Assembly: GCA_003008705.1 (NCBI GenBank)
Contig: PDUO01000028.1
Coordinates: forward strand, 786,097 to 850,096
Length of the DNA stretch: 64,000 bases
Source of the DNA: Pezicula radicicola
Taxonomy: Eukaryota > Ascomycota > Leotiomycetes > Helotiales > Dermateaceae
Direction of reading: 5' to 3'
The notes below the pieces were generated by a model, which was given only the letters and a program-made list of their open reading frames with translations, did not search any database and was not told the DNA's origin. Shown here in pieces: positions 47,187 to 58,903 of the stretch (positions within the stretch are counted from its first letter, which is position 1; the number at the start of each line of letters is the position of its first letter). The position numbers and the translations under genes were made by a program.

Positions 47187-48294
47187 ATGCGAAAGCCAGT
47201 TGTTCTTCATATTGGCGAGCCAATCAAATACAATCACGACTTCTACAACAATCAATTTCTGAGTAGATTTGATGTCGTGAGAAGCGAGGAGAAAAATCGG
47301 GAAGAGTTTATTGAAGCTTTGAAAAATAACAAGTATGGAAACGTCAATGCTCCCACGAAAAGTATATGCTAAGAATTGAACTAGATATGGTGACTTCTCA
47401 GCAATATTTAGACCACACTTTCAAACCGGTGGTGAAATGGGAAGATGGGACGAAGAACTGATCTCCCTGTTACCTAAATCCGTGAAGATATTTGCATCAG
47501 CTGGGGCCGGTTTTGATTGGGCAGATGTTGATATACTCGGAAAGAGAGGAATATACTACTGCAACTCGGCTGGGGCATCTGATGAAGCTGTGTCAGATAC
47601 TGCTCTCTATATGGTTCTCTCAGTATTCCGGAATTTCACAAGAGCACAGCTTGCTGCGAGGACCGCAGATCCTGAGATATTTACCGCAACACATAAACTT
47701 CTCGCTACCATATCAAGAAATCCGCGGGACCATATTCTTGGGATCATTGGACTTGGAAATATCAGCAAGAAAGTTGCTTATAAGGCCAGAATGGCACTTG
47801 GCATGGAAATTCATTACTTTGACGTTGTCCGGGCGACTTTGGAGGAGGAGCAGAAGATTGGAGCAGTATTTCACGAGTCTTTGGAGAGTCTCTTGAAAAT
47901 TTCTGACTGCATAAGTCTGCATACACCATTAAACAAGCATACTCGAGACCTCATCAATAAGGAAACGATTGCTTTGATGAAGCCAGGTGCGAGAATCGTC
48001 AACACAGCAAGAGGAGAGGTCCTTAATGAAGAAGCATTGATTGAGGCTCTGCAAAGCGGGCACCTCTCAGCGGCTGGATTGGATGTTCATTATCATGAGC
48101 CTCAAGTGTCTAAGGTTCTGGCAGAGATGGAGAATGTGACACTTACTACACATATTGCAGGTGGTGCTCTGAATACTAGAATTAACTTTGAATTGGGCTC
48201 TATGAAAAATATATTGGCTGTGGTGGGAAAAGATGGTGAGATTGTGGGAACACCCATAAATGCTGTCAACTTGAACAGCTATATATCTCAATGA
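47187..48294 (+). CDS. D-isomer-specific 2-hydroxyacid dehydrogenase
   Basis: Exons are 47187-47332 and 47385-48294 with a 52 bp intron (branch GCTAAGA), giving 351 aa. The NAD(P)-binding glycine motif is GIIGLGN (about 168-174). The catalytic triad can be seen as Arg in NTARGEVLNE (about 258), Glu in GLDVHYHEP (about 287) and His in TTHIAGG (about 305). The substrate-domain loop SAGAGFDWADVD is typical of fungal mandelate/2-ketoacid reductases. It would interconvert a 2-keto acid and a D-2-hydroxy acid. In this cluster it could act on glycerate/hydroxypyruvate, pyruvate or a 2-keto sugar acid. It forms the right edge of the cluster. Confidence 0.92.
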
Positions 48295-49801
48295 ATGCGG
48301 CATTGTTGTTGAATTGATCCTTTGATGTGTTTTAACTGGTCTCTCTTCGTGTAAATGGTGCCAACGTTGTATTGGGATGTTGATATCTACTGCGCATTTA
48401 AAGTCTAATGATCTTACGAGCTCTTTTAACCCAGCTGTGTTATAAAACCATTCCTTAAGCGACGTAGGCACCCTTTACTTAATGTTAACTTACTTCAATC
48501 AGTGTTTATACTTGGTATTGACTCGGAAAAATGCTAGACTTCCTATGACTTAAGAGTTCGATAATTATTATGTCTTTTTATTATAAATGTCCATTTAAGC
48601 CCCTAGCATACTCCCGCAAAGAATCCTAGGTAGCTACGGCTACATTCTCCACAAGTAGTAGCTCGCAACATGTGTGTTACCATTTATAGAACTACGAGAA
48701 CAACGCTCTCTTCGCAACTATCGAGGTTTGGCGATTCTTAATAAAATCATGAATAATTCCATGGAATTTCACGCGGTCATGGGGAAGCTAGGAGATGTGG
48801 TACTTCGAATCTTGCCATAGTGCACTCACAGCCTCCCGGATCAGCCCCCCCCGGGTTAGCCTTCGCATGCTGCGTTTCATTACAACCCCACTCTTTCTCT
48901 GGACTGGAAATTCAACTTTAATAGAGAGATACCTGGAGAATATGTTGTGTGGAATTAAAGATACTAAAAATGTTAGCAGAAAAGAAGCTCGGGATTTTTA
49001 AGGTTGCGGAGCCGTGCCACAGAGGATGCTGCAGAACAAAAGGGGAAGACAATAGAGGTTAAAAGACGGGATGACATCGAGAAGAATATGTACAGTAGAA
49101 AACAAAGAAACAAACGCTTGCGATCAACCTTGTACTGCAACTCTTCTATGACAGGAGAGACTGCACAAAGCTCCTCAGATCGCACATGACCTTGAGCGGA
49201 AGACAGCAGCACCCATTCTGACGTGAGCTTTTCAGATGCTTCAACCCATAGAAACGACCTGAGATCACGTCCAAATATGATTTTGTTAACTTACTGAAGT
49301 ATACTTCTAGTAATTGACTCTTACTTATTTCGGGAATAGCGTTCCGAGTCTGTGCACAATCGCTTCGTTTGCATAATGGTCTTTGCTGACAGCCGTGTTG
49401 CGAAACTGTTTCTAAACAGCACGCACAGCAAGGCTTGGGGATCTAGTGATTGGTCAAACTTTGCGATTTCTTTGCTATACTAGCAGTAGTGGTGGTTTGA
49501 AAGGGAAAATGCGAATACGAGAGAGTATTGTCATCGATGCGCCGGCGCTGAGTTGCGTAGTGGTAGGTACTCGTCCTACCAAGAATGAGTTCATGATGCT
49601 GGGGCTTCTTCATGCATAAGTCCAAGATCGTCTAAGACGTTGAGTTGAAACTTCGTGACCAAAGGTCAGGGAAAAGATATATAAGACCTCCCACAACCTT
49701 CCACTGAACTCTCCAGAACGATCATCATTGCATTCTACATAATATTTACTTCACCAAAACGAAAAACCAATCACCCAAAGCTACGTTATCAACTTTTAAC
49801 C
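48295..49801. other. Intergenic
   Basis: No gene is supported in about 1.5 kb; frames at 48795-49212 overlap on both strands and have no domain. The last 100 bp upstream of 49802 is CA/CT-rich, typical of a fungal promoter and 5' leader, with a TATATAAG at about 49677. Confidence 0.4.
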
Positions 49802-50456
49802 ATGGACAAAGTGATCAAACTCGTGGGTGATATGGAACGCAAGATCGGAAAGATGGATGCCATTGCGTCAAGGGGAGCCAGCAACATGTCAGTCAAGGAT
49901 TTCGTCAAGATCAATCAGAAAAGCAATTCAGTCAGCTCAACCATGAAGAAAGTAATCAAGGAGTACGCCGTACGTATTGTCAAACTTTGCTATATTTACA
50001 CGTATGCGAGTAATAATTCTGTTATAGCCTCTTACTCCAACTGAAGCCGAGGCGCGTGAGATTTTCAAGATGAGAGAACATATCGTCGCCCTCACCGAAA
50101 AGTCAATGGCAATGAGTAGAGACAACAAGGCACATTTCGACAAACTTCACGTAGGCGGTAAGATCTCTCTCTCCATCGATTGAACATCTATGACTATGAG
50201 AGTAGCACAGTAGAACAGCGAGTTAATATTATGTGTTTGCCTTACAGGAATGATTAAGAAGACTCTCCAGAAGAATGACGATTTGAGCCGCCAGTTTTCT
50301 GCTGTTATTACCGAGAAGTACCCAGAGAGCATGAAGGCTGAGGCTGCAGTGCATGAAGAACGTTCTAGGAAGGCGTTTGAGGAGACCATGGCATGCTACT
50401 CCAATGCTACCGGAGGTGAAGACAAGGTAGACGACCAGGTTGACGACTCCGACTAA
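49802..50456 (+). CDS. Small charged helical protein of unknown function
   Basis: Exons are 49802-49969, 50028-50157 and 50248-50456, giving 168 aa. Phases agree and both introns have clean GT/AG ends (58 and 90 bp). The protein is rich in Lys, Glu, Met and Ala and likely almost all helical, possibly coiled coil (VIKLVGDMERKIGKMDAIAS; REIFKMREHIVALTEKSMAM), with an acidic tail (GGEDKVDDQVDDSD). There is no signal peptide or membrane segment. I do not recognise a family. A TATATAAG about 125 bp upstream and a pyrimidine-rich leader suggest a well-expressed gene. Confidence 0.65.
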
Positions 50457-50884
50457 GAGAGGACATGGTTTCATCATGGTATCCCAGGTGGAAAGCATGT
50501 ATTTAGGTCACTGAAACTTTTTGATCCTTTATATACACCAACTTATACAGTCGCTTGCTTGCATCTTCCAAAAATTCATAAGCATCGAAAACATGAGGTT
50601 ACTGGAAGAACCATTTAACTAAGGACATATAGCTGATAAATGTCTTTCTATCCGCAACTTCTTAAGCCCTTGCCCTGATATATCTTATAACTTCTGCGAC
50701 AAACTTTCAAGCAATTGTTTTTGGAAAAGCACTTTCTTTTGAATAACACCCCAAGAAATTGCTTAACGAAACCGAACTAATGAGTTCTTTTTCATTTTTT
50801 CATAATGAAAATTGACTGAACAGACGCGCTGTTTTTGATTGGAAACCACTTGGTCCCTCGTCGTTGGGTAACTATGAACGAGAC

Positions 50885-50995
50885 TACCATACGAATTGGT
50901 TTATAAGAGATCACTTTGACTTGGGTAACTTACTTGATTTGAGTAACTTACTTGTCCTAGTCAAAATGATTTCTTGTAAACCAACTGGTACGGTA
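50885..50995. mobile_element. MITE-like inverted-repeat element, copy B (111 bp)
   Basis: Second copy of the element at 12994-13135. The left end reads taccatacgaattggtttat; the reverse complement of the right end reads taccgtaccagttggtttac. The core again has repeated g(a)gtaacttacttg words. It is about 30 bp shorter than copy A in the centre. It lies between the small helical-protein gene and the Flc/TRP-like gene. Confidence 0.75.
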
Positions 50996-51239
50996 GGTGA
51001 ATGCCACAAGCGAGAAAGTAGTCTACCTCAATTAAGCTAAATAGCTGGAAGGTTACTCAATAAGGTTATTATAAGGATTAAAAATATTTTCATGCAAAAT
51101 AAATAATAGAAGTATTTTATTTTTCGAAATGACGATAGAGTAAACTTGCAAAGTGGATATACCCAATAGGACACACAAGATATAGCAGTACCTAAACGCC
51201 TCCCTTGACGAGTCTACCGTACGCCAAACAAACCATCAA

Positions 51240-53348
51240 TTAAGCTTCTCTTTCAACATACAATGGTAGTTGAGCCTGATCCACGGCTCGAGATTTCCTA
51301 GTGTACATCATGGTATCGGGAGTCGAATAGGCAGAATCGTGGTGATGTTGAGCCATTAGAGCATCCGTCTCTCGCTTGAGTCTTTCTGTTGAAGTAATTA
51401 GGATGTGGTAAACTTTGTGTGTTTTTTTGACTTACCAGCTTCCTTGCGTCTCTTTCTATGGGGATTATTGGCACAACATGCGATAAATGAATTGATAATC
51501 AAGAGAATGATGAGAATTACCGTGAGAACTGATGTGATGATAATAAGAGCAAATCCCATGATAGTCTGGGTGGTCTTCTGAACTTTGAGCTCATCGACGA
51601 ATATCAAAATTCCTACTATGGATAATGTCTGTACGAAATGGATTAGGATGTTGATGATGTTCTCGGCTTTTCGCTCGAATGGGCGAATGAACAAGTAGAG
51701 AACAAACATAAGCATCTCTACAACCAAGATCGACACAGTCTGAGCAAAGCCCTCGCCGTTTAGTGCAGCTAGAAGAAAGTATTTGGCGAAGTTATAGGCA
51801 ATAACTGCGTTAAAGAACCACCAGGTATTTTTTCGATAGGTATTGTAAAAGAGGCTGTACTTAATCCAAGGTTTTTTGTCTTCGAAGAGAGCAGCCGCAC
51901 TTCCGTGGCTCTTGATATATCGTCGTGCTGTCCGAATAATCCTTACAACAAAGAAGACAAGAATAGTAGAGAATAGAGCTAATGTCGTTGCAGCCAGTAT
52001 TGTTGCAGCCCACGAGTCTCCTGATTTGAATTGAAAGATACTGTACAAGACCCATGGCCCATAGAACAGATAAATCAAGGTGACGATGGCTCTGAATGTG
52101 CTTCCCCAGTAATGTCGCCTGAACCCGACAAGTGAGCTTGGGAGCTTTCCACACAGAGCCCAGAGCTCAAGTATTAACTTGAATAGGAGGACTCCAACTA
52201 CAATTGACGCGCAAACTACACAGCCTATGAGGAATACGGTCATGAATGTATTCTCCTGGACGATGCCCGATTGTTCAACATAAGCCTGTATGCCTGAGAC
52301 ACGAAGGGTGACGCCGGAGCCAACGCTGCCAGAAGTCCCGTTCCCAGAATCGCCGGCAAAGGAAAAGTCTCGAGCGATTTTCAACGTTGTTTCCAAGGAT
52401 CTCGAGACATGTACATCGTTTGAGTCTTTTCCTCCAGAGAACACCAACGTCGCATTTTTGAGGAACCCAATATTGTCGGTAGTAATATTTCCTCCTGTTT
52501 TTGATCGAAAGTTGTCTATGGATGATTGCATCTTAGTCCAGGAGACCAAGCCGGTGGAGAAGGCAAACCGTTCGGCGAAGCTTCGATATAATGCGGGGTA
52601 ACTGACACTTAACATGCCGCTCGTTGCAACGCTTTGGAACCATGAAACCATCTCAGTCAAGTTAGGGCTTGGCCCAGGGAGCTTTCCGGGTTCGCTTCCA
52701 CCTCCAGCACCACCCAAGAGAGAAGCCATTCCAGTAAGGAGAAGGGTCGCAACTACAATCCCAACTGCAGCATAGGTAATAGCACTTGAATCGACGGACT
52801 TCCCATTGCTCAGATCTCCAACAACACATCCAACGTTCCTGCCATCATCCAAAGCTTTGAGCTCAATCGTTGCTTGCAGCACAATATCTGGTATGGAAAA
52901 TGCGATAGAAGGTATCTGATCTGCGAACTCTGATGGGATTACCTGTGTGCTGGCCCCTGAGAAAGAGCCAACTGGTACTATTGCTATTTGTTAAATTGTG
53001 ATGCGTAAAATACAAGGCATTCCACATACCAGGACATAATTGCTGTACATATGTGCTAGAATCGCAAGGATTGAAGTCTTTTGTGTAGACGTCCTTTCCA
53101 TACGCTGTGACGTGCATAGTCGCAGTTACATTCTCGGATTGAGTGCTTGTGCCTGCAATGTCGAATTGAATCTCCCGAGTTTTGGCATTGTATTCGATGT
53201 CGACTTGATTGATGAAAATTTCTGGTTCTTCTATACACTCCGAGAAGCTAGATAACTTCAGTATGTCGTTGCCATAGACTCTCATCAAAAGACATTGGAG
53301 AGCAGTCCAGGAAAGGCACCATGTTGACAACCTCATCTTAGTAACCAA
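51240..53348 (-). CDS. Flc/TRP-like membrane protein with ML-like lumenal domain
   Basis: Exons on the minus strand are 53030-53348, 51436-52977 and 51240-51385, giving 668 aa; an internal ATG four codons in (MRLSTWCL) is the more likely start. An N-terminal signal sequence is followed by an ML-like domain of about 160 residues with several Cys (SECIEEP, FNPCDSS, QQLCP, VGCVVGD). A helical extracellular part and about nine membrane segments follow, for example VFLIGCVVCASIVVGVLLFK and AIVTLIYLFYGPWVLYSIF. This is the TRP-like/flavin-carrier (Flc) layout, with conserved WWFFNAVIAYNFAKYFLLAA and LFIRPFERKAENI. Fungal Flc proteins act in the ER, vacuole or plasma membrane in calcium, FAD or cell-wall homeostasis. 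Confidence 0.88.
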
Positions 53349-54917
53349 GATTGGGATTTGGCTGCATCAAAGGGAAATTATAGTAGATTATTCTCAAATG
53401 ATTATTGTAAAGGTAATGATCGACGGATATCTATCCAAGTTGTAATGCCTTCTTCTATCAATTTTGAGATGGAGGCGGAGTCATCTATTCAATTATCCAA
53501 GACGTTCCTATAGGCCCGACAGTATGTAAAGCTGAGAACAATTTGAGGCTTGCTAAGCCAAGGTCCAGGATGACGATTGGTGAATAAATTTAGGTTAGTA
53601 AGATCTTAGCTTAGACATGGACTGCACGAAATCATGACTAGCGAATAGCTGCTCGCCGGATTATATAGAGGCGTTTTAACCGAGAACACAAGCTGCAGCT
53701 GTGTGAGACGGCTCATACGCCACTTGTGGCAAAGTGCATGCTTCATAGCCACCACTAGAGTTGGCATATATTATTATCCTATTATTCGCTAAAGTCTTTC
53801 CTACCAATTTCCTTTGGTCTCTTTGCATGTATTTGGCTCTTGAGTTCATATATGAGTGTCTATTGGCTAGTAGGTACGAGGGGTTTTTATTGCCTCTGTA
53901 AATATTAAGACAACACGATGGTACCTAATAATTTGAGTTGTTTAGGCTTGGCAACTGGAGTGCTACACTGGTAAGACATGAGGAAAAGGGTTCACCATAT
54001 TTATTATATGCACCGTGCTTCTGACCTTACAAGACCTCAGAGAGAGAAAAAAAAAGAGAAATTGAGGCTATTCCGATGCTTCGAGCCAAATACGATGAGG
54101 TGAAGGAACTGCTCAGTACTGTACATGGTCCTGGTAACGAGGCGTTTTAGCCGAGACCACTAAGCCACAGCTGAGTGAGAAAGTTCATCCTAGAGCCTAT
54201 TGAATTGCTTGTGATTTATGATAAAATTCCAGCTGAAGAGGCCTTATCGAATAGTTTCAAAGTCTGACTTTTGCTAAACATCTGTCATAATGATGTAGCG
54301 AACATCTGATCCGTGCTTGTTTACCATGGGCCGATATATGGCGTTCTGAGATCCAACATACCTTGTTCAAACAATTAAGTGTACCTTTTCATATAACAGC
54401 ATCTGTGACGACTTAAGTACCTTGCGATTTCATGGCATAGCATGTGCCACCAGCCATTGGAATGGGCCAAGAGCACTTTGGATGGCTCATAATCTAGCAC
54501 CGTCACAGAACCACATAAGAGAAACCTATTTCCCGAGAACTTAAGTTAACGCTAGACTTATTGCGACTACATACTTCTTAAGGCTGAAATAGCTTTCCGC
54601 CGCAGCTACAGCGAACCAGTCAAAATGTCAATTTTTTGAGATAGCTGAAGCCGCAAAGGGAGAACGATCTGCCTAAGCTACAACTTATGCCTTCAGCCTT
54701 TGTGTGCTACCGCTCTGCCATTATATCAAGTTAAGAAGTGGTCCAGCCTCCCTTGGCAAGTAGAACATAGTTATGAAAGCATCTTAGTTCTTCTTTATAC
54801 TATTTTCTCGCGCTCTGTTCTTTTCTTTTCTTCACGCTTGGAATCGTATTCCAATACTTCATACGTATTTTCCTGCGCTCCAATTAATGCACAGCGCAAG
54901 AATATCACTTACTGAAA
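53349..54917. other. Long shared upstream region of Flc-like and chitin synthase genes
   Basis: No gene is supported in 1.57 kb. The region contains an imperfect direct repeat of about 50 bp, at 53668-53716 and 54139-54188. Both copies have gaggcgttttaRccgaga, then cagctgNgtgaga about 10 bp later, then a shared ..ttcat/ctcat end. The two neighbouring genes are divergent and both concern the cell surface, so the repeat may be regulatory. Confidence 0.45.
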
Positions 54918-57785
54918 ATGTACTCAAGATTAGGACATGGGCGTTCCTACTCATCTGGGCATGTCCCTCAGGAAAATGTTCCTGTGAGTAGTTGGAAATA
55001 ACTCGACGAAATACACGTTCACGTTAACACTATTTAGATGCCCGAAATCCCCAGTACAAGCGACAACCAGCCTCAGCATTTCGTAGCTCCTTCACATTCG
55101 TACAGTAACAGCGACTTGGCCCACACCGATTATGATCAATACGAAGGAGATGATCTCGACGAAACAGCGTTTGATCCTGAAGCACATCGACAATCGTATT
55201 ACCAAGAGTCGTATCAACCATCAGTTCATGACGCTCCCCTACTTTCAAGACACTGCACCCAACACTCTCAATTTAGTATTGAAGGGCAGCCGCCCTTTCT
55301 CCAATATCGTGGACATAGAGAATCATACCATTCGACCCCAGAATCGACAGGGGATAGTACTGGAACATCACACCAGTTGAAGCGTTCGAGGACCATAAAA
55401 GAAGTCCAATTGTTCCACGGCAATTTGGTGTTGGACTGCCCCGTACCTCCAAAGTTACTCAACGCAGATCCGCATGCACGACCCGGCCGTGATGAATACA
55501 CACATATGCGATATACGGCTGCGACTTGCGACCCGGCAGACTTTTATAGTCAACATTTCACCCTGCGCCAACAGCTGTTTGCACAGCGGAGACATACAGA
55601 GCTGCTGATAGTGGTGACTATGTATAATGAGGATGATGTCCTATTCGCAAGGACGATGATGGGGGTGTTTCAGAATATCGAATATATGTGTTCTGGGAAG
55701 GGCAAAACTAGCAATGTATGGGGAAAAGAGGGCTGGAAGAAAATTGTCGTTTGCATAGTTAGCGATGGCCGCGCTAAAATCAACACGAGGACTAGGGCCG
55801 TACTTACTGGACTTGGAGTCTATCAGAATGGGGTTGCAAAGCAGACTGTCAACAACAAAGACGTCATGGCTCATATCTATGAGTATACCACTCGAGTGGG
55901 AATTGATTTGAAAAACAACATCGTCGAGACGAGACCTGGGACGAGTTGCCCTGTTCAGCTCCTCTTCTGCCTCAAGGAGAACAACCAAAAGAAAATCAAC
56001 AGTCATAGGTGGGCTATCCAAGCATTCGGGCAAGTGCTGCAGCCCAATATTTGTGTTCTTCTGGACGCAGGAACACGCCCTGGCAAGAATTCAATCTATC
56101 AATTATGGCGTGCTTTTGATCTTAACCCTAAGTGTGGGGGAGCTTGTGGAGAAATCAAGGCTATGCTAAATGGCGGGAAAAATCTAATTAATCCCCTTGT
56201 CGCAACCCAAAATTTTGAGTATAAGATGAGCAACATTTTAGACAAACCGATGGAGTCAGCATTCGGTTTTATCTCAGTACTTCCGGGAGCCTTTTCCGCC
56301 TACAGATATGTTGCATTGCAGAATGACAAAAGGGGAGATGGCCCGCTCGAAAAATATTTCGCAGGAGAGAAGATGCATGCAAATGCTGGTATTTTCGCAG
56401 CTAACATGTACCTAGCCGAAGATCGGATTTTGTGCTTCGAACTTGTCTCGAAAAGAAAATCTAGCTGGGTCTTAACATATGTTAAATCAGCTACCGGCGA
56501 AACGGACGTACCTGACACGATGACGGAGTTAATCCTACAAAGAAGACGTTGGTTGAATGGATCATTCTTCGCCGCAGTCTATGCTTTAGCTCACTTCTAC
56601 CAAGTTTTCCGGAGCTCCCACAGCATGGTCAGGAAAATATTCTTCTTAATCGAATTCACCTATCAGCTTATTAGTATGATCTTCGCTTGGTTTGCAGTTG
56701 GGAACTTCTTTCTTGTGTTTCATATCCTTACTACATCTTTGGGAGATCCAGATCTGCTGGGGACTTTGGGAAGAATTCTAGGTGTTGTGGTAGAGTGGCT
56801 CTATCTAGGATCTTTGGTTACCTGTTTTGTTCTCTCGCTCGGGAACCGACCTCAGGGTTCAAATCGGTTCTATATGACCATGGTTTATTCATGGGCAGGA
56901 ATAATGATGTAAGTGCTCTAACAAACACATTTACCAACATGATCTGATGTTTTATAAGTTATCTTTTTGTAGCTGCGGTCTTCATCAGTGTCAAATCTGT
57001 CAAGGCAGAATTAGACGACGGGGTGTTCACTGTATCGAAACTATTTTCCAACTCGCTATTCTTCACGCTTATTGTCTCCTTGCTATCAACGTATGTTTTA
57101 TGGATTTTTGTATCGATCATTTTTCTCGATCCTTGGCATATTGTCACCTGTGTAAGACCCACTCTGCTAGAACATTTATAAGGTCTCTAACAGTAGCTTA
57201 CCCTAGACGGTGCAATATCTCCTTCTCTCTCCAACATACATCAATGTTATCAACGTTTATGCATTCTGCAATACGCACGATATCACATGGGGTACAAAAG
57301 GCGACGACAAAGCTGAAAAATTGCCATCAGCAACAGTTAAGAGCGATGGAAAAGTCGATGTAGATATAAGCATTGATGATGGCGATCTTAATGCTCTCTA
57401 TACTTCCGAACTCCAGAAATTCGCCCATATTGCGCCAGAAGAAAAGAAGGAACCTAGTACACAAGATGTGCAAGAGGATTACTACAAGGGTTTTAGGAGT
57501 GCTGTGGTCCTCACCTGGATGTTCTGCAATGCTGCCCTCGTGGCTATTGTATTGAATACTGGTGGGCTAAACAGGCTTTCAACTAAGAAGCAGACTAGTG
57601 ATGTTACAGATCAGAGTCAGGTAGTCAAGGTTTATATGTTGGTGGTATTATGGAGCGTTGCAGGCCTTTCAGCGTTCAAGTTCGCTGGTGCGGTGTGGTA
57701 CTTGATTGGAAGATTTGTAAGTAATTGAATTTGTAACTTTACTTTGAGCTAACGTCTTATATAGTTCATTCGTCGTCGATCCTAA
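54918..57785 (+). CDS. Chitin synthase, division 1 (class I-III type)
   Basis: Exons are 54918-54983, 55038-56908, 56959-57151, 57207-57716 and 57765-57785, giving 886 aa. It is a plasma-membrane glycosyltransferase (GT2) that polymerises N-acetylglucosamine from UDP-GlcNAc. The N-terminus is hydrophilic and tyrosine/acid-rich (to about 140). The chitin-synthase N-terminal motif [16 protein letters not shown] is followed by the catalytic core with [30 protein letters not shown] and the signature QRRRWLNGS at about 523. Membrane segments follow, then [28 protein letters not shown], and two more C-terminal membrane spans ending RRRS. The LDCPVP motif points to class I/II rather than III. The last exon of 21 bp is supported by splice sites and phase. 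Its stop lies only 176 bp from the AT-rich block. Confidence 0.94.
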
Positions 57786-57961
57786 TATACTTATTATTCC
57801 CTCAAACCTCACAATCAATAGTTATATACAGGACTAGCCGGAGTTTATGGTAACCTACATATAGCTTTATATACGATGTACTTGCTAATACCTTCGAAAT
57901 AAATGTTCTTTTTTCAGGGGAAATTGTCTATTTGTCTAGCTACCAGCTACACAACATGGTA

Positions 57962-58109
57962 TACTATATAAATTGATTTATAAGAGATTATATAATTAGA
58001 GCAACTAAGTTCAAAGGTTACTCTAATTAAATAAATTACTTAAGTTGATCTCTTATCTTTAAAGAGAAAACTATTTAAAATAATCTCTTATAAACTAATT
58101 TATATAGTA
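57962..58109. mobile_element. MITE-like inverted-repeat element, copy C, mutated (148 bp)
   Basis: Third copy of the 12994/50885 element. The ends read tactatataaattgatttat (left) and tactatataaattagtttat (reverse complement of right). Compared with copy A, the C and G positions of the ends are changed to T and A (accgta to actata, ttggtt to ttgatt), as expected from repeat-induced point mutation. It marks the left edge of the AT-rich block. Confidence 0.65.
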
Positions 58110-58599
58110 GTTTTATAGTAATTATATAAAGTAAATAATAATAATTTATCTTTATAAACTTAGATTTTACTTCTTTCTAGTAGGTTAAAAATAATATCTA
58201 TATAAGATACTTATTAATTAAGTACTTTATTAATATTAGTAGTTTAATCTATATAAATAAAGATAGACTTATAAAAGAGTATTAAATACTATTATAAAAC
58301 GAACGCGATAAGAGTAATATTTAACTTTTCTCCTTGTCTATTAACTTTATTCGCTATTATAGAGTTACTTCGTAGTCACTATAATTGTTTTCTATATATT
58401 TAAGAGATAGGCTTCAAAAAAGCTTAGATAAAAGTCTACTAAAGCCTAGTTAAGTAGATAAACTAAGCCATTGTCTAGCTAAGTAATATTCCGAGGTATA
58501 TTAAAAAGTTGATGCTCTAAAATCCTTATAGTAGGTACGAGGTATAAGAAAGAGGGTTGCAATGTTTTCGAATCTGCTATTATATATGATAAGAGCTGA

Positions 58600-58812
58600 T
58601 TAGTCGAATAGTAAGGAAGACAGGCGCTGCCTTGCCTCTGTATCGTCCCACTCAACCAAAACCCGTTCCTTCGATTCTTCCATCTTCATTTGTACCAGCG
58701 GCTCCATCGCTGCTCGTTCCTCCTCACTCAAAAGATGTACCCTCGCCTTCCATAGTTCTTCCGTGGGGACATCTTCTCGCCGCTCACCGAAGAATCTTTC
58801 GTCTAGGTACTT
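58600..58812 (-). pseudogene. Unmutated coding scrap inside the AT-rich block
   Basis: About 200 bp of ordinary GC content stand as an island in the RIP-like block. On the minus strand a stop-to-stop frame of 70 codons reads LDERFFGERREDVPTEELWK, then ARVHLLSEEERAAMEPLVQM and ESKERVLVEWDDTEARQRLS. Composition is coding-like (charged, helical, no rare residues) and there is no start codon. I do not recognise the family. It is probably a fragment of a single-copy gene inserted into, or left inside, the repeat. Confidence 0.5.
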
Positions 58813-58903
58813 CTAGTAGATGGTATTAAATGCCCAGCTCTTTCTAGTAGTATAGTTGAGCTAGAAGCGGCCCGTCTCCTATCTCTTATTACTTAACCAA
58901 CCC

